Positions 1-11,040 of a stretch of DNA of 64,000 nucleotides are shown here, one piece after another. The DNA is taken from positions 7,090,501 through 7,154,500 of the forward strand of contig CM076944.1 in NCBI GenBank assembly GCA_039566865.1, read 5' to 3'. Each line of letters opens with the position of its first letter. The first letter of the stretch is position 1. The position numbers and the translations under genes are program-made. The stretch is from Aurelia coerulea. Its lineage: Eukaryota > Cnidaria > Scyphozoa > Semaeostomeae > Ulmaridae. Under the pieces are notes generated by a model. The model was given only the letters and a program-made list of their open reading frames with translations, had not been told where the DNA came from and made no database searches.

Positions 1-611
1 TTTACCCATCCAAAACATAAGTCAACCTGATCGCAGATATTTCTCGTGGCAAGTAATTTGAGACAGACTATAGTAGTTTTTAGCTCCATGTCTAAATGGC
101 CTCGGGGTAATCACAGCCTTTTGCACCTCGGGGTATCGTTCCAGTAGCATTTCATAGTAATTTGTAAGTAATATATAATGTAATTTTCTTAGTGGATATA
201 AAAAACATATGAATCAAAATCACGGCCTAACACATAATTACCATCTACGCAGCACAATTTGTTTTTATGTTGCATAAACCAAGTTGCAAGCCAGGTAAAA
301 GCTGCGTAAATGAAACTCATACATTGGGACATGAACTAAATTCCGTCTAAAATTATATGTCACGTGAAAATTCCCGCAAGTGACAGCAATTGTAGTGTTT
401 TACGTGAATAATTCTGCGTTGTCGCAAATCTCACGTGGGATCAAATTTGTAACAGACTATAAATTCGAACTAGTAGGCCAACAGAGAATGTAACAAAGCA
501 AACAAATATAACAAGTAATGTTTAACCTTTTTCGGCACTTTGCAGCCTCTAAATCCTAAGAATGTCCTACAAGGGATCAATTTACACAGACAGCGAAAAG
601 AAAAGCACAAA
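1..611. other. WDR60-like intron, no feature seen
   Basis: This is intronic or flanking sequence downstream of the RD-rich exon on the minus strand. I looked for the next WDR60 exon and saw no convincing acceptor-ORF-donor combination. Confidence 0.4.
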
Positions 612-617
612 AATTAC

Positions 618-1349
618 CTTCGCTATTTGTGTCCCAATGCCATCATCACTATTTTTGGACCTCGATTTGTGACTCCTCGATTTCTCAGATCGATGTCTCG
701 TTTCATTATCATTTACTTTCTCGCTATCTCTTTGCTCAGCCCGATCATCAATGTCGTGATCCTCTTTCCTCCTAGATCTGTGTCTATCACTTTTATCTTT
801 TTCCTTGGATTTGGAAACTTTTGACTTCCGTCTATCTCTCTCTGCTGAGTCACGTCTTCCTTCTCCACTATCATAATCCCGTATTTTCTCTGTAAGTTTA
901 TCTCTGCTGCTACCGTCCTTTTCTCTTCGCCTCTCTCCACCCCTTTCATGCTTCCTGTCACTTGTCCTATCCCTATCTCTCTCTCGTTTGTCCTTCCTTC
1001 TCCTCCGATCTTCATCCTTTTCAGCCCTATCCTTTTCAGGTCTATCCTTTTCAGCCCTATCTCTTCCAGCCCTATCTCTTTCAGCCCTATCTCTTTCAGT
1101 CCTCCTCTTTTCTGAAGTATCCTTCGCGTCCCTACTTTCACCTTCCCTGTGCTTTCGTCTTTCTCGTTCATTGTCTCTGCTAGAATCCTTGTCCCGTCTC
1201 TCTTCTCCTTCCCGATGCGAGTCTTTGTCTCTTCTGCTTTCCCTGTCTCTGTCTTTTTCTCCGTCCCGGTCTCGGTCCCGGTCACGTTTCCTTTCTCTGT
1301 CTCTGTGCTCTGCATCTCTTCTATGGCGGCTATCTGCATCTTCTCGTCG
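618..1349 (-). CDS. DYNC2I1: WDR60-like large RD/RE/RS-rich exon
   Basis: The exon is 732 nt (244 codons), open throughout in the frame set by the upstream exons, with acceptor CTATTTTAG and donor GTAATT. It encodes RREDADSRHRRDAEHRDR, then imperfect RDRD, ERDRAERDRAGRDRA and KDRPEKDRAEKDEDRRRR repeats, and ends KNSDDGIGTQIAK. It corresponds to the charged disordered region between the N-terminal motif and the propeller in WDR60. The purine-rich strand gives long ORFs in the other frames (minus 713-1480; plus 988-1353), which are shadows. Confidence 0.78.
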
Positions 1350-4300
1350 CTAAAATAGAAGGATACGTTTTCAACATCATTTATAAACATCGGAAAGCAG
1401 TAGCAACATAAAACAGGATTCAAAAACAGAAAAAGATGCCATAGATTATGGAACACACTTGGTCCTTTTGAGGAACACACTTGGTCCTTTTGAGGAACAC
1501 TCGTTAGGTTGAAAATTGCTCATTATGTCGTAGTATAACTCTATATCAGGTGTCACAAAAAGTACTCCTTTATTCAAATCACTAAAACCCACACAATCAC
1601 ACCCTCCGTAAAATTTCATGTTTGAGTCGTTTTGTCAATGACACAAATATATCTACAGATGATAAAATGTTTGCATTCGATATCTAAAGGTTGAAACATT
1701 CTATAGGAAATCTTATTTTGAGCCATACTTCTTAAGCAACAACATATTCAGTCTTTCCTAACAGCTAACATTTTTAGATTGTTATTATCCTTGAAGTGTC
1801 TAATGATAGAGTGCATTTCTTTCTGCCAGAAATGATCAAATCATGAGCTTAACAAACATGAAGGTTTGGCAGAGACGTAGGAACCGGGGGGGCACTGGGG
1901 GCACGTGCCCCCCCAAGATTTTGAAATAAACAAAGAAGTGCCCTTTTTGTTTTCAGGAAATGCCCCTTTAGCTTAATGGAAAAAGTGCCCTCGAAGTGTC
2001 GTGCCCCTCCAAGTTTGAGATGCTTCCTACGTCCCTGATGGCTTGGACCTGATGCTTATGAGTATTTTCTGCAATATGATTTAAAGGGGCTCAGTCGTCA
2101 AACAGTAAACAAATCCGTAAACTCGCACGTGTCGGGGATTATCCATTGTTCATCCATTGTTATCTGCAGTTTGTTTCGTGGCTTCACCCAAGCCACAAAA
2201 AAGTGACCGTTAAAAATCCACTTATATCCGAACAATCGTAGAAGATATGAATGTTTGGTTTGTTCCTTAGTGAAGTACAAGGAATAATGCCCAAACAGCA
2301 ACTTTCATTTTGAAAAAAATACGAAAATCCTGTGTGATATCACCTTTCAAAAAACTGCAAAAATCATCGTTTTGTTTACATTTTGACGACGGAGCCCCTT
2401 TAAACCAGGTAGCCCTAAATGAGTTAAACTTGCTTATTCATAAAGTAACAGCGAGGTCAGCTTTACCTGGGAAAATGGTTTGGCCTTCGATCTACTTGCT
2501 AAACAAAGAAATTTGAAGATTGGCCTTGAAATCGAATTTTGGTGATTTTTCAAACAGGAGTAATGTAAGAGCTCTATTTAGCTAAACTTTAGCTAATTCT
2601 CTATAATTCTACCGTTGGAATTTTCTGAAATCTTCAATATTTTGAGAATTAGAGTGTTTTTCTTCTTTTTCAAGAATTCAAGAAAAATTTTCAGAAAAAC
2701 TGAAAACCGTCGTAATATCTAGACTGTTTGACGTAACATAAAATAATTTCGAAGAAAACCATAGTTTATGGATGCCTACAATATGGTATCAAGCAAAAGT
2801 CTGTCACTCGTCTGGTTTATGATTTAGAAATCTGATGACGTCACATCCTCAAATGAGTTGAAATGTAAGATACGCTGTACTTTCTAAAAATATTCAAAAT
2901 TTCTGAAAAGCCCAACGGTAGAATTATAGATAAGTATCTAAAGTTTCTTTCAAGCCATTCAATCAGAAGAAATAGGTCATTGAATTTTACACCCACCTTT
3001 TTACGCGGAGATAAAGATTTGGAACCTATGCTGGTTACCAAAGATTTTCCACCTATTCAGCTAAACAAGCTTACATATTAAAATCTTTTGATATGGCCTG
3101 GGCCCAGCTGGGATAAAACTGTGCGAATTTCGGTATTTGATTCGTAAAGTGGCATGTTGATTCCGCAAAACATGGGTAAAAGAACTAAAAGGCTACCATT
3201 TATATCCTTGTCACTCGACTTTGTGAATGAGCCCCCTCTCTGATAAGGCCCCTCTGGAATCTCTGACACTAAAAAAGCCACCCTGGGGTTTATAGAGCTC
3301 TTAAGGCCAGTTTCCAGTTAGTGGAATTTTCCGCGCGGGCGGAATTTTATACAATAAAAAGTCATTCAACCCTGAATTTTCTATTCAATTGCAGAGCAAC
3401 ATTTTCTCTTGCAAACAAAAGAATTTCCGTCCGTTCGGAAAATTCCACTGACTGGAAATTCGCCTTTACGGTAATGTCCGGCACACCCGCTATTTCATGG
3501 GCAGATGCTCAAGCCTACAGCTCCACAGAGGCAAAAGGTTTCACGAGTGACAGAAGAAAATAATTATTCATTACCTTGTCACCATCTCGGTCTTTCCTTT
3601 CTCTTCTTTCCCTGTCTTTCTCTTTGCTCTCTCCTTTTGATCTGTGACCAGATGATCCAGACGATTCCCTGTGAAAAATCACATAAAAAGCATCAATAGA
3701 CCTTTTAAGCAATTCCACAAACGAGTCTAAATCGAGCGAAATACATTTCATACTAGAGGGTCGTCAGAGCTTCTATCACTATTGTGCGCATACAAATCCT
3801 TCAAAATGTATCAAAATATCGTTCGAATCAGATTCTGCTTCAAAGGCAGTCTGTCACGCATCTGTCAAAGCTCAACAGAACAGATGGCTTTGTGAATCTG
3901 TGCACTGGAAACAAAGGATGGCTAATCATTATCACTTTCTACGGCCGTAGAAAGTCAGTAGGATCACCAGCCAGTCAATTCTCCTATTCATTGTATTGTT
4001 TTCATCACCCAATCAGATGCGTGACAGACTGCCTTTAAAGTAACAAAATGTCTATCTAGTAGAAAGTCAGTAGGATCACCAGCCATTCAATTCTCCTATT
4101 AGTTGTATCATTCTCAACACCCAATCAGATGCGTGACAGACTGCCTTTAAAGCAACTAAATGTTTATCTACATGCAAAAGAATAATACCAGGTAAGTCAG
4201 AAAAATGCATCCACCGTTTGAAAATTCATACAGCAAACAAGCATAGGTTCCAAATCTTTAAAAAGGCTGGTGTAAAATTGAGTGACCTATTTCTTTGAAC

Positions 4301-7300
4301 TGAATGACTTCAAAGAAACTTTAGCTATTTCTCTATATTTCTACCGTTGGATTTTTCTGAAGTCTCTAATATTTTCAGAGTTAAAATGCTTTTCCTCTTT
4401 GTCAAGAATTCAACGAAAATTTTCAAAAACAACTTAAAACCATCGTAACTTCTAAACCGTTTGACGCAACATGAAGTGATTTTGAAGAAAACCAAAGTTT
4501 AAGAATGCCTACAATATGGTATCAAGCAAAAGTCTGTAACTCATCTGGTTTATCATTTAGAAATTTGATGACGTCACATCCTCAAATGAGCTGAAATTTA
4601 AAATACGCTGCAATTTTGAGAAATATTGAAAATTTCTGGAAAGTCCAACGGTAGAATCATAGATAAGTATCTAAAGTTTCTTTCAAGCCATTCAATCAGA
4701 AGAAATAGGTCATTGAATTTTACACCCACCTTTTTACGCCGAGTTAAAGATTTGGAACCTATGCTCAGCAAACATATAAATAGATTTGAACAATTACAAC
4801 TCTGTATTCTGGCTGAGGATTTCACTTAAATTCGTGATTTACAATCAACAATTTCAATCTCAAATAAAAAAATCCCGAAAATTATCAGGTGGACCAAAAA
4901 GAACTTCAATTGCTCAAAAATTTGCAATGTGAAGAACACTTCAGGTATTGGAATGAATCGAAGTTTGATTGAAAGCCGAAAGTACGAAATATTTTGGTGA
5001 TTTTTTGGGTAAATTGCATTTGCATTTACGAAAGTTCCTTTACTCCAAAATATGTGAAAAGTTAAAGAGGCTTTAAAGGACCAGTCCAGGGTTGGTATGA
5101 TTGATGATAAAATACAAGATAATACTGCTATGAATGATGTATGATACTTTTTCCACTATTTTCGCCTTCTCATTGTGAAATTACGTATTCAAATAAGCAA
5201 TTAGAGCAAAGTGACGTCATATTGCGCAAATGAAAACGAGGCTGTGTGATTGTTTTTTTTGCCTCTTTATCGAAGCAAGCCTCTTTATCGGGTTCTCGTG
5301 CCATTTTCAATGCATGAGTACATGATAGAGAGGCTAGCAGAGATTAAGAGGCAAAAACAATCGCACAGCCTCGGTTTCGTTTGCACAATATGACGTCACT
5401 TTGCTCAAATTGCATATTTGAATACGTAATTTTACAAGGAGAAGGTGAAAAATAGTGGAAAAAAGTATCATACATCATTCATAGCAGTATTATCTTGTAT
5501 TTTATCATCAATCATAGCAACCCCAGACTTGTCCTTTAAAGCTGATTTTTGCAAAAGTATCAAATCATATACGATGTTGCTTTTATAAATAAAATATCTT
5601 TCAATGCAGTTTATAGCCTAGAGCGTAAAACGGGCTTAACCCTTCATCAGGGAAATAATGTAGATCTCTGCAGATTTGAGGTTGATTTAAGGAAAGAGCT
5701 GAGAATGAAAATTGACGTCAATGAACTATGATACTTTATTCCTAACATTGGATCAGTAGATAAACTATTTGATTCATTGAATCAATGCCAAAGAATTTTA
5801 AAATTCGACCAATAATGCTTAGAATTGACATGGCAAGGGCAACAAGTAGCCTCATAGTTAAAATATGGTTAACAAATTGGTACTAACTTTTCCTTTGATC
5901 TTGATGAACTGGACTTTTTCTTTGATCTGTCAGATCCCTAAAATTGACAAAATAATTTCAACTATAATTGGTCTCACTAACTTTTAACTTATCAGTCTTC
6001 ACTCTTCAGCGTGTGAAGATTTTACTATCGGGTGAGTCAATAGAAAGAATCCCTGTTTGAAAGGTCACAGCGCCCTGAATAGCAAGACGAGATGATATCG
6101 GCAAACATGGTAGACATGCTCAATGTATTTTAAAATATACCTGACTGAAATCGGCCACTCCGTTCTGAAATTATGAGGGATTTTCTCGAGAAAACCTCTT
6201 CAAGAAACCTTCAAAACGTGCCCAAAAACACAAACAAGTTTTGCTACCATTTCTGCCTTACACACAGGCCTTGCAGCAATGACTTGGAATGTGCTATCCT
6301 CTTGGAAGGATGAACAAGTCTTCCCCCTGGTATCAATAACCTATTCAGGAGGATTCCATTCTCCCAAGAGGACAAAATACATGAATGCATGTGAGTGTCA
6401 TCATTTTTAGGGAGGAAAACCACGGAAAATTTGCTGATTCGTTTTTGCAGGTTTTTGGAAGGGGCTTCCTGCAGAAAATGTCCTATATCCATGGAAAGGA
6501 ATGGCCAATAAAAGCCAGGTAAATTACTGAACCTAATTGAACAAATTGGCAATAAGACAAGACAGCTTTCAACATTGTTGATTTTATATTCAGGGAGCGG
6601 TTGCCGTCCAAATGGGGGATTCTTTTTTTACTCACCCGGCAGTTTTCCCATTTCACTGTCAAAAATTTCAATGTCGGTAGCTTCGCATTTAAATTTTTCT
6701 TCAGAAATGGCAAAGTTTTATCACGTGAGTCAGGAAAGTGCACATCATTTGAAAGGCTACAGCCCTCTAAACATCAAAGCAACAATATTTTGCAATATCT
6801 GATTGAATAGGCAACATGTCAAAATATTCTCAGAATTTTTCCTGGCTGACATCCATCACTCCGTTGAGATTTTACAGAAGGTTTTTATCAATAAAGTCAC
6901 TATAAAAACCTTCAAAAACATCGTAAAATCTTTTCACAGCAAAGTCCCACCTTTAACAAACTCATTGTGCAAAAACACCCTGATTGGTTTCTTACGTAAA
7001 AATCTACTTCTCTTTAAAACAGGGTACAGTACTTTATTGTATGTGTACCATTGTATAAGAAACATTAATATCGTATATTCAAAACCATCTGTCAACATTG
7101 TTAACCCTATCTGACCTGGGGGGGGGGGCGGATTCCGCCCCCCCCCTAGTACATTTTTGTTTACACCGTTTTCCACACATGCAGCAGGCCTCTGATACTT
7201 CTTAAGTTTAACTATGTATCATAGAGCAATAAAATTGCAACAATTTGGACATTCTATTTTTAGCCTTGTTTCCATGGTTACCAATTTTTCATACTGCACT

Positions 7301-10300
7301 CTGTGAAAAACATACTTTGTATCTCTTTTAATCATGTTTAATTGGTCCAATTAAGTCTAAATTAAGAATTTATACATATTTTGATCTATATCTTTCGTTT
7401 CTTTATGAAAAATAAAGTTTCATGACGTTTTAGCAACCTTTCATTTATATGACGTCATATGACATCATAATGATCATCATGCTCTAGCAACAACAACAAC
7501 ATGGCTAATTGGATTATGATTTCAAATTTTCATTGTTTACATAATGAACTACCTTTGTGCCATGTTTGGCTGCCATATCTCTTATGACAACAGAGATAAA
7601 CAGGGGGGGCGGAATCCGCCCCCCCCCCAGGCATTGAGTGTTTCAAATCACCCAGGTCAGATAGGGTTAAAAAATGTTCGAACATGCACAAACTGTAACT
7701 GTTCAATCTGAATCAACTCGAGATACACACACACATTCATATAAAGAGATGCGTTTTTCTCACGCTGATTCACAGTACTTCGGGCCTCACAACAAAGAAA
7801 GATTTAAGTTGTCTGATTATTCAGTTTCAGTTTATATGTTTTAAATTCACTTCATACAATTTACAATTTACTATACTAACAGCTAACTAAACTACAAGGA
7901 AAAAGAAAATATTACAGAAATCAATACATTGGTACAGAAAATTAAATACAATATACAAATACAGAGAAAAGAGTAAATTGCATGGAGATAATTACTTAAA
8001 GGAGGAGCTCTCTCACTAGGTAAACTAATCGAGGACCCCTGTCCTACGAAAATTTGAAATTATGATAGACACATTTTATTTTCATATAATAAAGTAGAAA
8101 TTGCGCCAGAGTCAAACATAGCTTTGAATTATTCATTGACCTTGTTCAGTAAGTAAATTTTCAGTTGCTTTTTGAAGGATATTTTCGATGGAGCACTCCG
8201 GAGTTCAACGGGTCATGAATTCCAAAGTTTAGCACCAAGATATCGAATTGATTTTAGACCATATTGAAGACTGTTTATTTGAGATATTTATTCGAGAGAT
8301 TTATTTCAAACAAATAAGTTAATAAGAAAAAGGAAAAACTACCTGTATTGCATCTAGCAGTTCACTTTCCTTCCAGGTATCATCTTTTGATTTCTACAAG
8401 AATTGATTTAAATATAATTTACAGATGAAACTCTCATTTTTCCTGCAGACAATCCATAAAATATCATATTTTAACATACGAGCATTTTAAATAGCAAAGA
8501 TTTTGAATCAAATAATACTTTTAGCAAAGTTTTGTGATCCAACAAATTCTCCACTCTAACATATTTCAATTAAGTCCATAGAAAAGGCTGTGTTCTATTT
8601 CTTGCCATCCAAAGTTCCGTCCAAATATTCCATCCCCAGGGGGAGGGGGGTGGGGTATAATAGGAAGATCCAAATATTTGAGCAAAATACTTGATGAAAA
8701 TGTTTTGGCACTGGTTGTTGATGCAAAGTAGCATTCACAGACCAGAGATAACAATCACACTTTAAAAAATTTGGTAAACATTGGCCAAGCCAGATGCATG
8801 TTAAGCCCTAAAGCCCCCCTCCAGATTGTTCCTTCGATTCTCCTGTTTGAAGATCCAAACAAACTTAAAGAATCAAAACAAAATGTCCGACATAGGCTTA
8901 TTTTGGAAGAGCACTGTAACTCACTTCATGGCACCCACAAGTCCTGAAAGTGAAACTCTCAGAGTTCTCGCTAGTTCTCTAGGCTACTAAAATGGCATGT
9001 GGTTGGAGGCTAAGGTCAAGAATGAGAGATAAAAGCAGGAGTGAAATCAACATTATTTTGAAGCAATTTTTGATGATACTAGAATCGTTCATTTTATTCT
9101 CCATTCCTCTGAAAAAAGGACAAATATTTTGTCAAATTGCTGACTGGCAAGAAAAGTTTCTAGCGCATGGCAAATATCATTTCTAACTGCAGTTCTTTTG
9201 GTGTGGTACAGCCTAAATTTAGGCATTCCAAACCTCTCCTTATTTCCATGGTTCCAGCATACCAGTCTGCAGAGTATGGCACTTTTCAACAAGATCTTCG
9301 GTGTGCAAGAACAAATCATTTTTGTTCTCTGTCTATTTTGAATACCTTATTATAATCTGTGGTGTGAAAGTGCCATACTCTGCACACCTGCCAGCATACC
9401 AACAAGTAAATGGATGATGCATATCTCTCATTGACATTGTGAGATTTGTAGCATTTCATGAAAGGTAGGAGGATCTTAAACCCAGGGACATTTCCGTGGA
9501 GGGTCCATGGTGTCCATCCATGTGGGCTTTACCGGGGCTTCACTGTGACTAAAATTTTTGTTGTTGAAACCATAGCAAATATCCACAGAAATATCCATGG
9601 ACATCAATTATAAACCTCGGGCATTCAATTTTCTATACAGCGCTAAGTCAAGAGCATTAATTACATGACCAAAAGTGTATGAGCTGGGGGGTCTTGGGGG
9701 GGCACCACAGAAAAATCTTCGAATATCAGCCCCAATCAATCAGGCAAAAAAATTCCCTCAGTCGGGCAAAAAATATGGTAAGATCATATGGTAAAGACTT
9801 TGTGCCGCGCATCCCTTCTAGATGTTTTCTTACCATATGCTTATGTACATGACACTCTGTCTGGTGTGAAAAGCTGAGTGGAATGAAAACGCAGTTCTGG
9901 AAGTTTGAGACCCTCATCTTCAATTTTAGTGCACTTTCGTATTTCCACCTGCGGTTGAGGCTCTGGCAGGAGGGTAGCCCTACTCTATGTTTTCTTGACA
10001 TTCTCAGCGATGCAGCACTCCCATAAACGATACTTAACTGATTATTAGTTTCAGAGAGATTTTTAAATTTTATTAGGCCAATCCACGACCACATCCCGAC
10101 CAGACCAGGCTTCGTTAATTTTCTCTTTTATATGCAAAATGTTGTTTATTTGCTCATTTTTGATCGTAACATACCTTCGTAGGCATTGTAAAGAATCCTC
10201 TTTATAATGAAGCCTTCATCTGCATCTTCACCAAAGCAAGTTCTTAAACTTTAAAAAGCAGAACTGCGTTACTAAGCTCAGTTGCGTATACAAACACTTC

Positions 10301-10309
10301 GCCGGCCAT
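618..10309 (-). CDS. DYNC2I1: WDR60 / DYNC2I1-like gene, N-terminal exons (partial)
   Basis: Dynein-2 intermediate chain 1 (WDR60) is part of the retrograde intraflagellar transport motor in cilia. Four consecutive minus-strand exons (8343-8393, 5888-5937, 3575-3668, 618-1349) join with matching phases (0, 2, 0), plus a possible 12-nt first exon at 10298-10309. The start of the product carries KSKDDTWKESELLDAIQ followed by a Ser/Lys-rich run. Human WDR60 begins with a very similar TKDDTWK...AIQ segment followed by a long Arg/Asp/Glu/Lys-rich region, as here. About 313 residues are encoded in the window; the C-terminal WD40 propeller must lie beyond position 1. The low-complexity region alone would not identify the gene: the DDTWK segment does. 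Other RS/RD-rich proteins are the main alternative. Confidence 0.8.
1870..2037. mobile_element. Short TIR element, CAGRGACGTAGG ends (hAT-like)
   Basis: The terminal inverted repeats are CAGAGACGTAGGAAC at the left and the reverse complement of CAGGGACGTAGGAAGC at the right. The core is G/C-tract rich with 'gtgccc' motifs. A second copy lies at 59755-59917 and end fragments at 23820-23890 and 47180-47215. The CAGRG start fits hAT non-autonomous elements; the 8-bp duplication is imperfect here. Confidence 0.65.
2581..3034. repeat. Foldback element copy (GCATAGGTTCCAAATC family), left end truncated
   Basis: It matches the complete foldback at 4240-4765 in both arms. The left arm starts inside the element and the right arm ends at ggaacctatgct. 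It is intronic to the WDR60-like gene. Confidence 0.7.
3301..3468. mobile_element. TIR element, GGCCAGTTTCCAGT ends
   Basis: The left end is GGCCAGTTTCCAGTTAGTGG and the right end is its near inverse (CCACTGACTGGAAATTCGCC), about 165 bp in all. Both arms carry a gaattttccg/cggaaaattc motif. No transposase is present and the superfamily is unresolved. Confidence 0.6.
3575..3668 (-). CDS. DYNC2I1: WDR60-like exon, charged region
   Basis: The exon is 94 nt with acceptor TTTTCACAG and donor GTAATG. After completing the split Lys codon it encodes ESSGSSGHRSKGESKEKD and then Arg/Glu/Lys/Asp repeats ending DGDK. It ends in phase 0 and joins the large RD-rich exon in frame. Confidence 0.75.
3841..4157. 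repeat. Inverted repeat plus partial direct duplication
   Basis: AAAGGCAGTCTGTCACGCAT at 3843 is inverted at about 4018-4037, forming a roughly 195-bp TIR element. Its right half (3952-4037) recurs directly at 4061-4155, so the right end has been duplicated in tandem. Confidence 0.6.
4240..4765. mobile_element. Complete foldback element with 9-bp target duplication
   Basis: It is 526 bp, made almost entirely of two diverged inverted arms beginning AGCATAGGTTCCAAATC. It is flanked by the direct repeat CAGCAAACA (4231-4239 and 4766-4774). A 9-bp duplication fits MULE-type insertion. There is no coding capacity. Confidence 0.8.
5071..5541. mobile_element. Inverted-repeat element, CTTTAAAGGACAAGTC family
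   Basis: It is about 470 bp with long arms (TTTAAAGGACCAGTCC at the left and GACTTGTCCTTTAAAG at the right). The arms contain gatgataaaatacaag and gcctctttatcg motifs. A second copy lies at 14431-15093. The termini are self-palindromic at TTTAAA, so the duplication length is ambiguous. Confidence 0.7.
5888..5937 (-). CDS. DYNC2I1: WDR60-like exon, Ser/Lys-rich
   Basis: The exon is 50 nt, entering in phase 0 and leaving with two bases of a Lys codon, with acceptor AATTTTAG and donor GTTAGT. It encodes GSDRSKKKSSSSRSKE(K). The phase matches the following 94-nt exon, which supplies the single missing base. Confidence 0.75.
6028..6960. mobile_element. CGGGTGAGTCA foldback remnant plus adjacent half copy
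   Basis: The left end CGGGTGAGTCAATA (6029) and right end TACTCACCCGG (about 6629-6639) enclose inverted arms related to the complete copy at 36654-39240. A second, diverged half copy follows at about 6727-6960 (gtgagtcaggaaagtgc). It is intronic to the WDR60-like gene. Confidence 0.6.
7101..7670. mobile_element. piggyBac-like non-autonomous element, TTAA-CCC ends
   Basis: It is flanked by TTAA on both sides. The left terminus is TTAACCCTATCTGACCTGG and the right is its exact inverse. TTAA duplication plus CCC ends is the piggyBac signature. Just inside each end sits a G-run/C-run palindrome around GCGGATTCCGC (about 7118-7147 and 7601-7629). There is no transposase, so it would be mobilised in trans. 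Confidence 0.78.
7818..8290 (-). pseudogene. LINE reverse-transcriptase C-terminus and 3' tail, decayed
   Basis: The minus strand encodes KLWNS*PVELRSAPSKISFKK and then QLKIYLLNK, the usual C-terminal segment of CR1/L2-like non-LTR retrotransposon reverse transcriptases, broken by a stop. The AT-rich 3' region matches an inverted copy at 22620-23080. It lies next to a WDR60-like exon. Confidence 0.65.
8343..8393 (-). CDS. DYNC2I1: WDR60-like exon with DDTWK motif
   Basis: The exon is 51 nt, phase 0 at both ends, with acceptor CTTGTAG and donor GTAGTT. It encodes KSKDDTWKESELLDAIQ, the conserved N-terminal motif that identifies the gene. The adjacent DNA at 7818-8290 is a decayed LINE tail. 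Confidence 0.8.
9264..9391. mobile_element. Small TIR element with 9-bp target duplication
   Basis: It is 128 bp with inverted GCAGAGTATGGCACTTTT motifs near both ends, flanked by the direct repeat CAGCATACC (9255-9263 and 9392-9400). Related sequence occurs at 12600-12670. It is probably a MULE-like miniature element. Confidence 0.65.
9680..9790. repeat. Fragment of GCAGCCCCC/GGGCAAAAA element
   Basis: It shares the 'gggggcac', 'cagaaaaatct' and 'gtcgggcaaaaa' motifs with the more complete element at 37932-38102. No clear ends were found. Confidence 0.4.
10298..10309 (-). CDS. DYNC2I1: Possible first coding exon of WDR60-like gene (MAGE)
   Basis: The minus strand reads ATGGCCGGCGAA followed by GTGTTT. 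Used as a donor, this leaves phase 0, which fits the phase-0 start of the 8343-8393 exon and gives MAGE-KSKDDTWK, similar in length to the human start. The donor is weak and no other evidence fixes this start; another small upstream exon could be the true one. Confidence 0.3.
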
Positions 10310-10429
10310 TTTGCTGTGCTGTGAGATTTTGAAGAAAAGATGCAGCCTCGTAATCAACAAGAGTTTGAGGATTTTAATTGTCTTGATATTCGAAATTCTT
10401 TGTGTGTAATAAACATGAAAATTGAAACG

Positions 10430-11040
10430 TATTTTTTATAAGAAACTGGTAATTTGGACTAGTACTGAAAGCTTCTTAGAATTATCAGATTTTCAGTACG
10501 GAGAGTTTCTTATGAGTTTCTTAGAGGCTCCATAATACTACAGTAAGAATCCGCGTATGGAATTTGAAATAGGTTCTTATTTTTAGAGAGCATGGGGCGT
10601 CTTATTGACAACAGAAGTTTGTGGAAGAATAAGAAATGTTTATATTACCTGATGAGAAGCTTTTGAAAGATTTCATCTGGATTCTATAAACATTTCGGAT
10701 TCTTCCACAAATTTCTGTTGGGGAATATCTCATAAACTCAACTGATATGAATAGAACTGACAGTAAATTATAGGCCTGAAGTTTGAATCTGAAGGAAAGA
10801 AATTCCTGAAAGCCATGAATAAAATAAGAACCAATTTAAGAACCTGAACAGCCTCATTTCCCACTAAATACCCAAAACATAAGAACCTAGTTAGGCTGAC
10901 TTGCAAAATTGTAGGTTCTTATACGCCGGTTTTTACTGTATTCATGTTCATTATCTGTGCCCCTCGTGAACATTTCAAACAATGTTTTTGAAGCATTTCC
11001 AATGCTAAGGGACAGTGCAAAGTTTATTTTATAACATGGC
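10430..11040. repeat. TATAAGAAAC-type repeat split by a pogo-like element
   Basis: The left part (cgtattttttataagaaac...) and the right part (ttcatgttc...ctcgtgaacatttcaaac) are continuous at 23180-23350, so one repeat copy has been interrupted by the element at 10541-10938. Confidence 0.6.
10541..10938. mobile_element. pogo/mariner-like miniature element, TA-CAGTAA ends
   Basis: It is 398 bp. The left end is CAGTAAGAATCCGCGTAT and the right end is the inverse of CAGTAAAAACCGGCGTAT, with TA on both sides. The uninterrupted repeat at 23280-23310 acts as an empty site. TA duplication and CAG ends fit pogo/Tc1-mariner derivatives. There is no transposase. Confidence 0.75.

Noticed and set aside
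713..1480. 255-codon minus ORF and 121-codon plus ORF (988-1353)
   Set aside because: They are other frames of the purine-rich WDR60-like exon 618-1349. The frame that joins upstream exons with correct splice sites gives the RD/RE-rich product.
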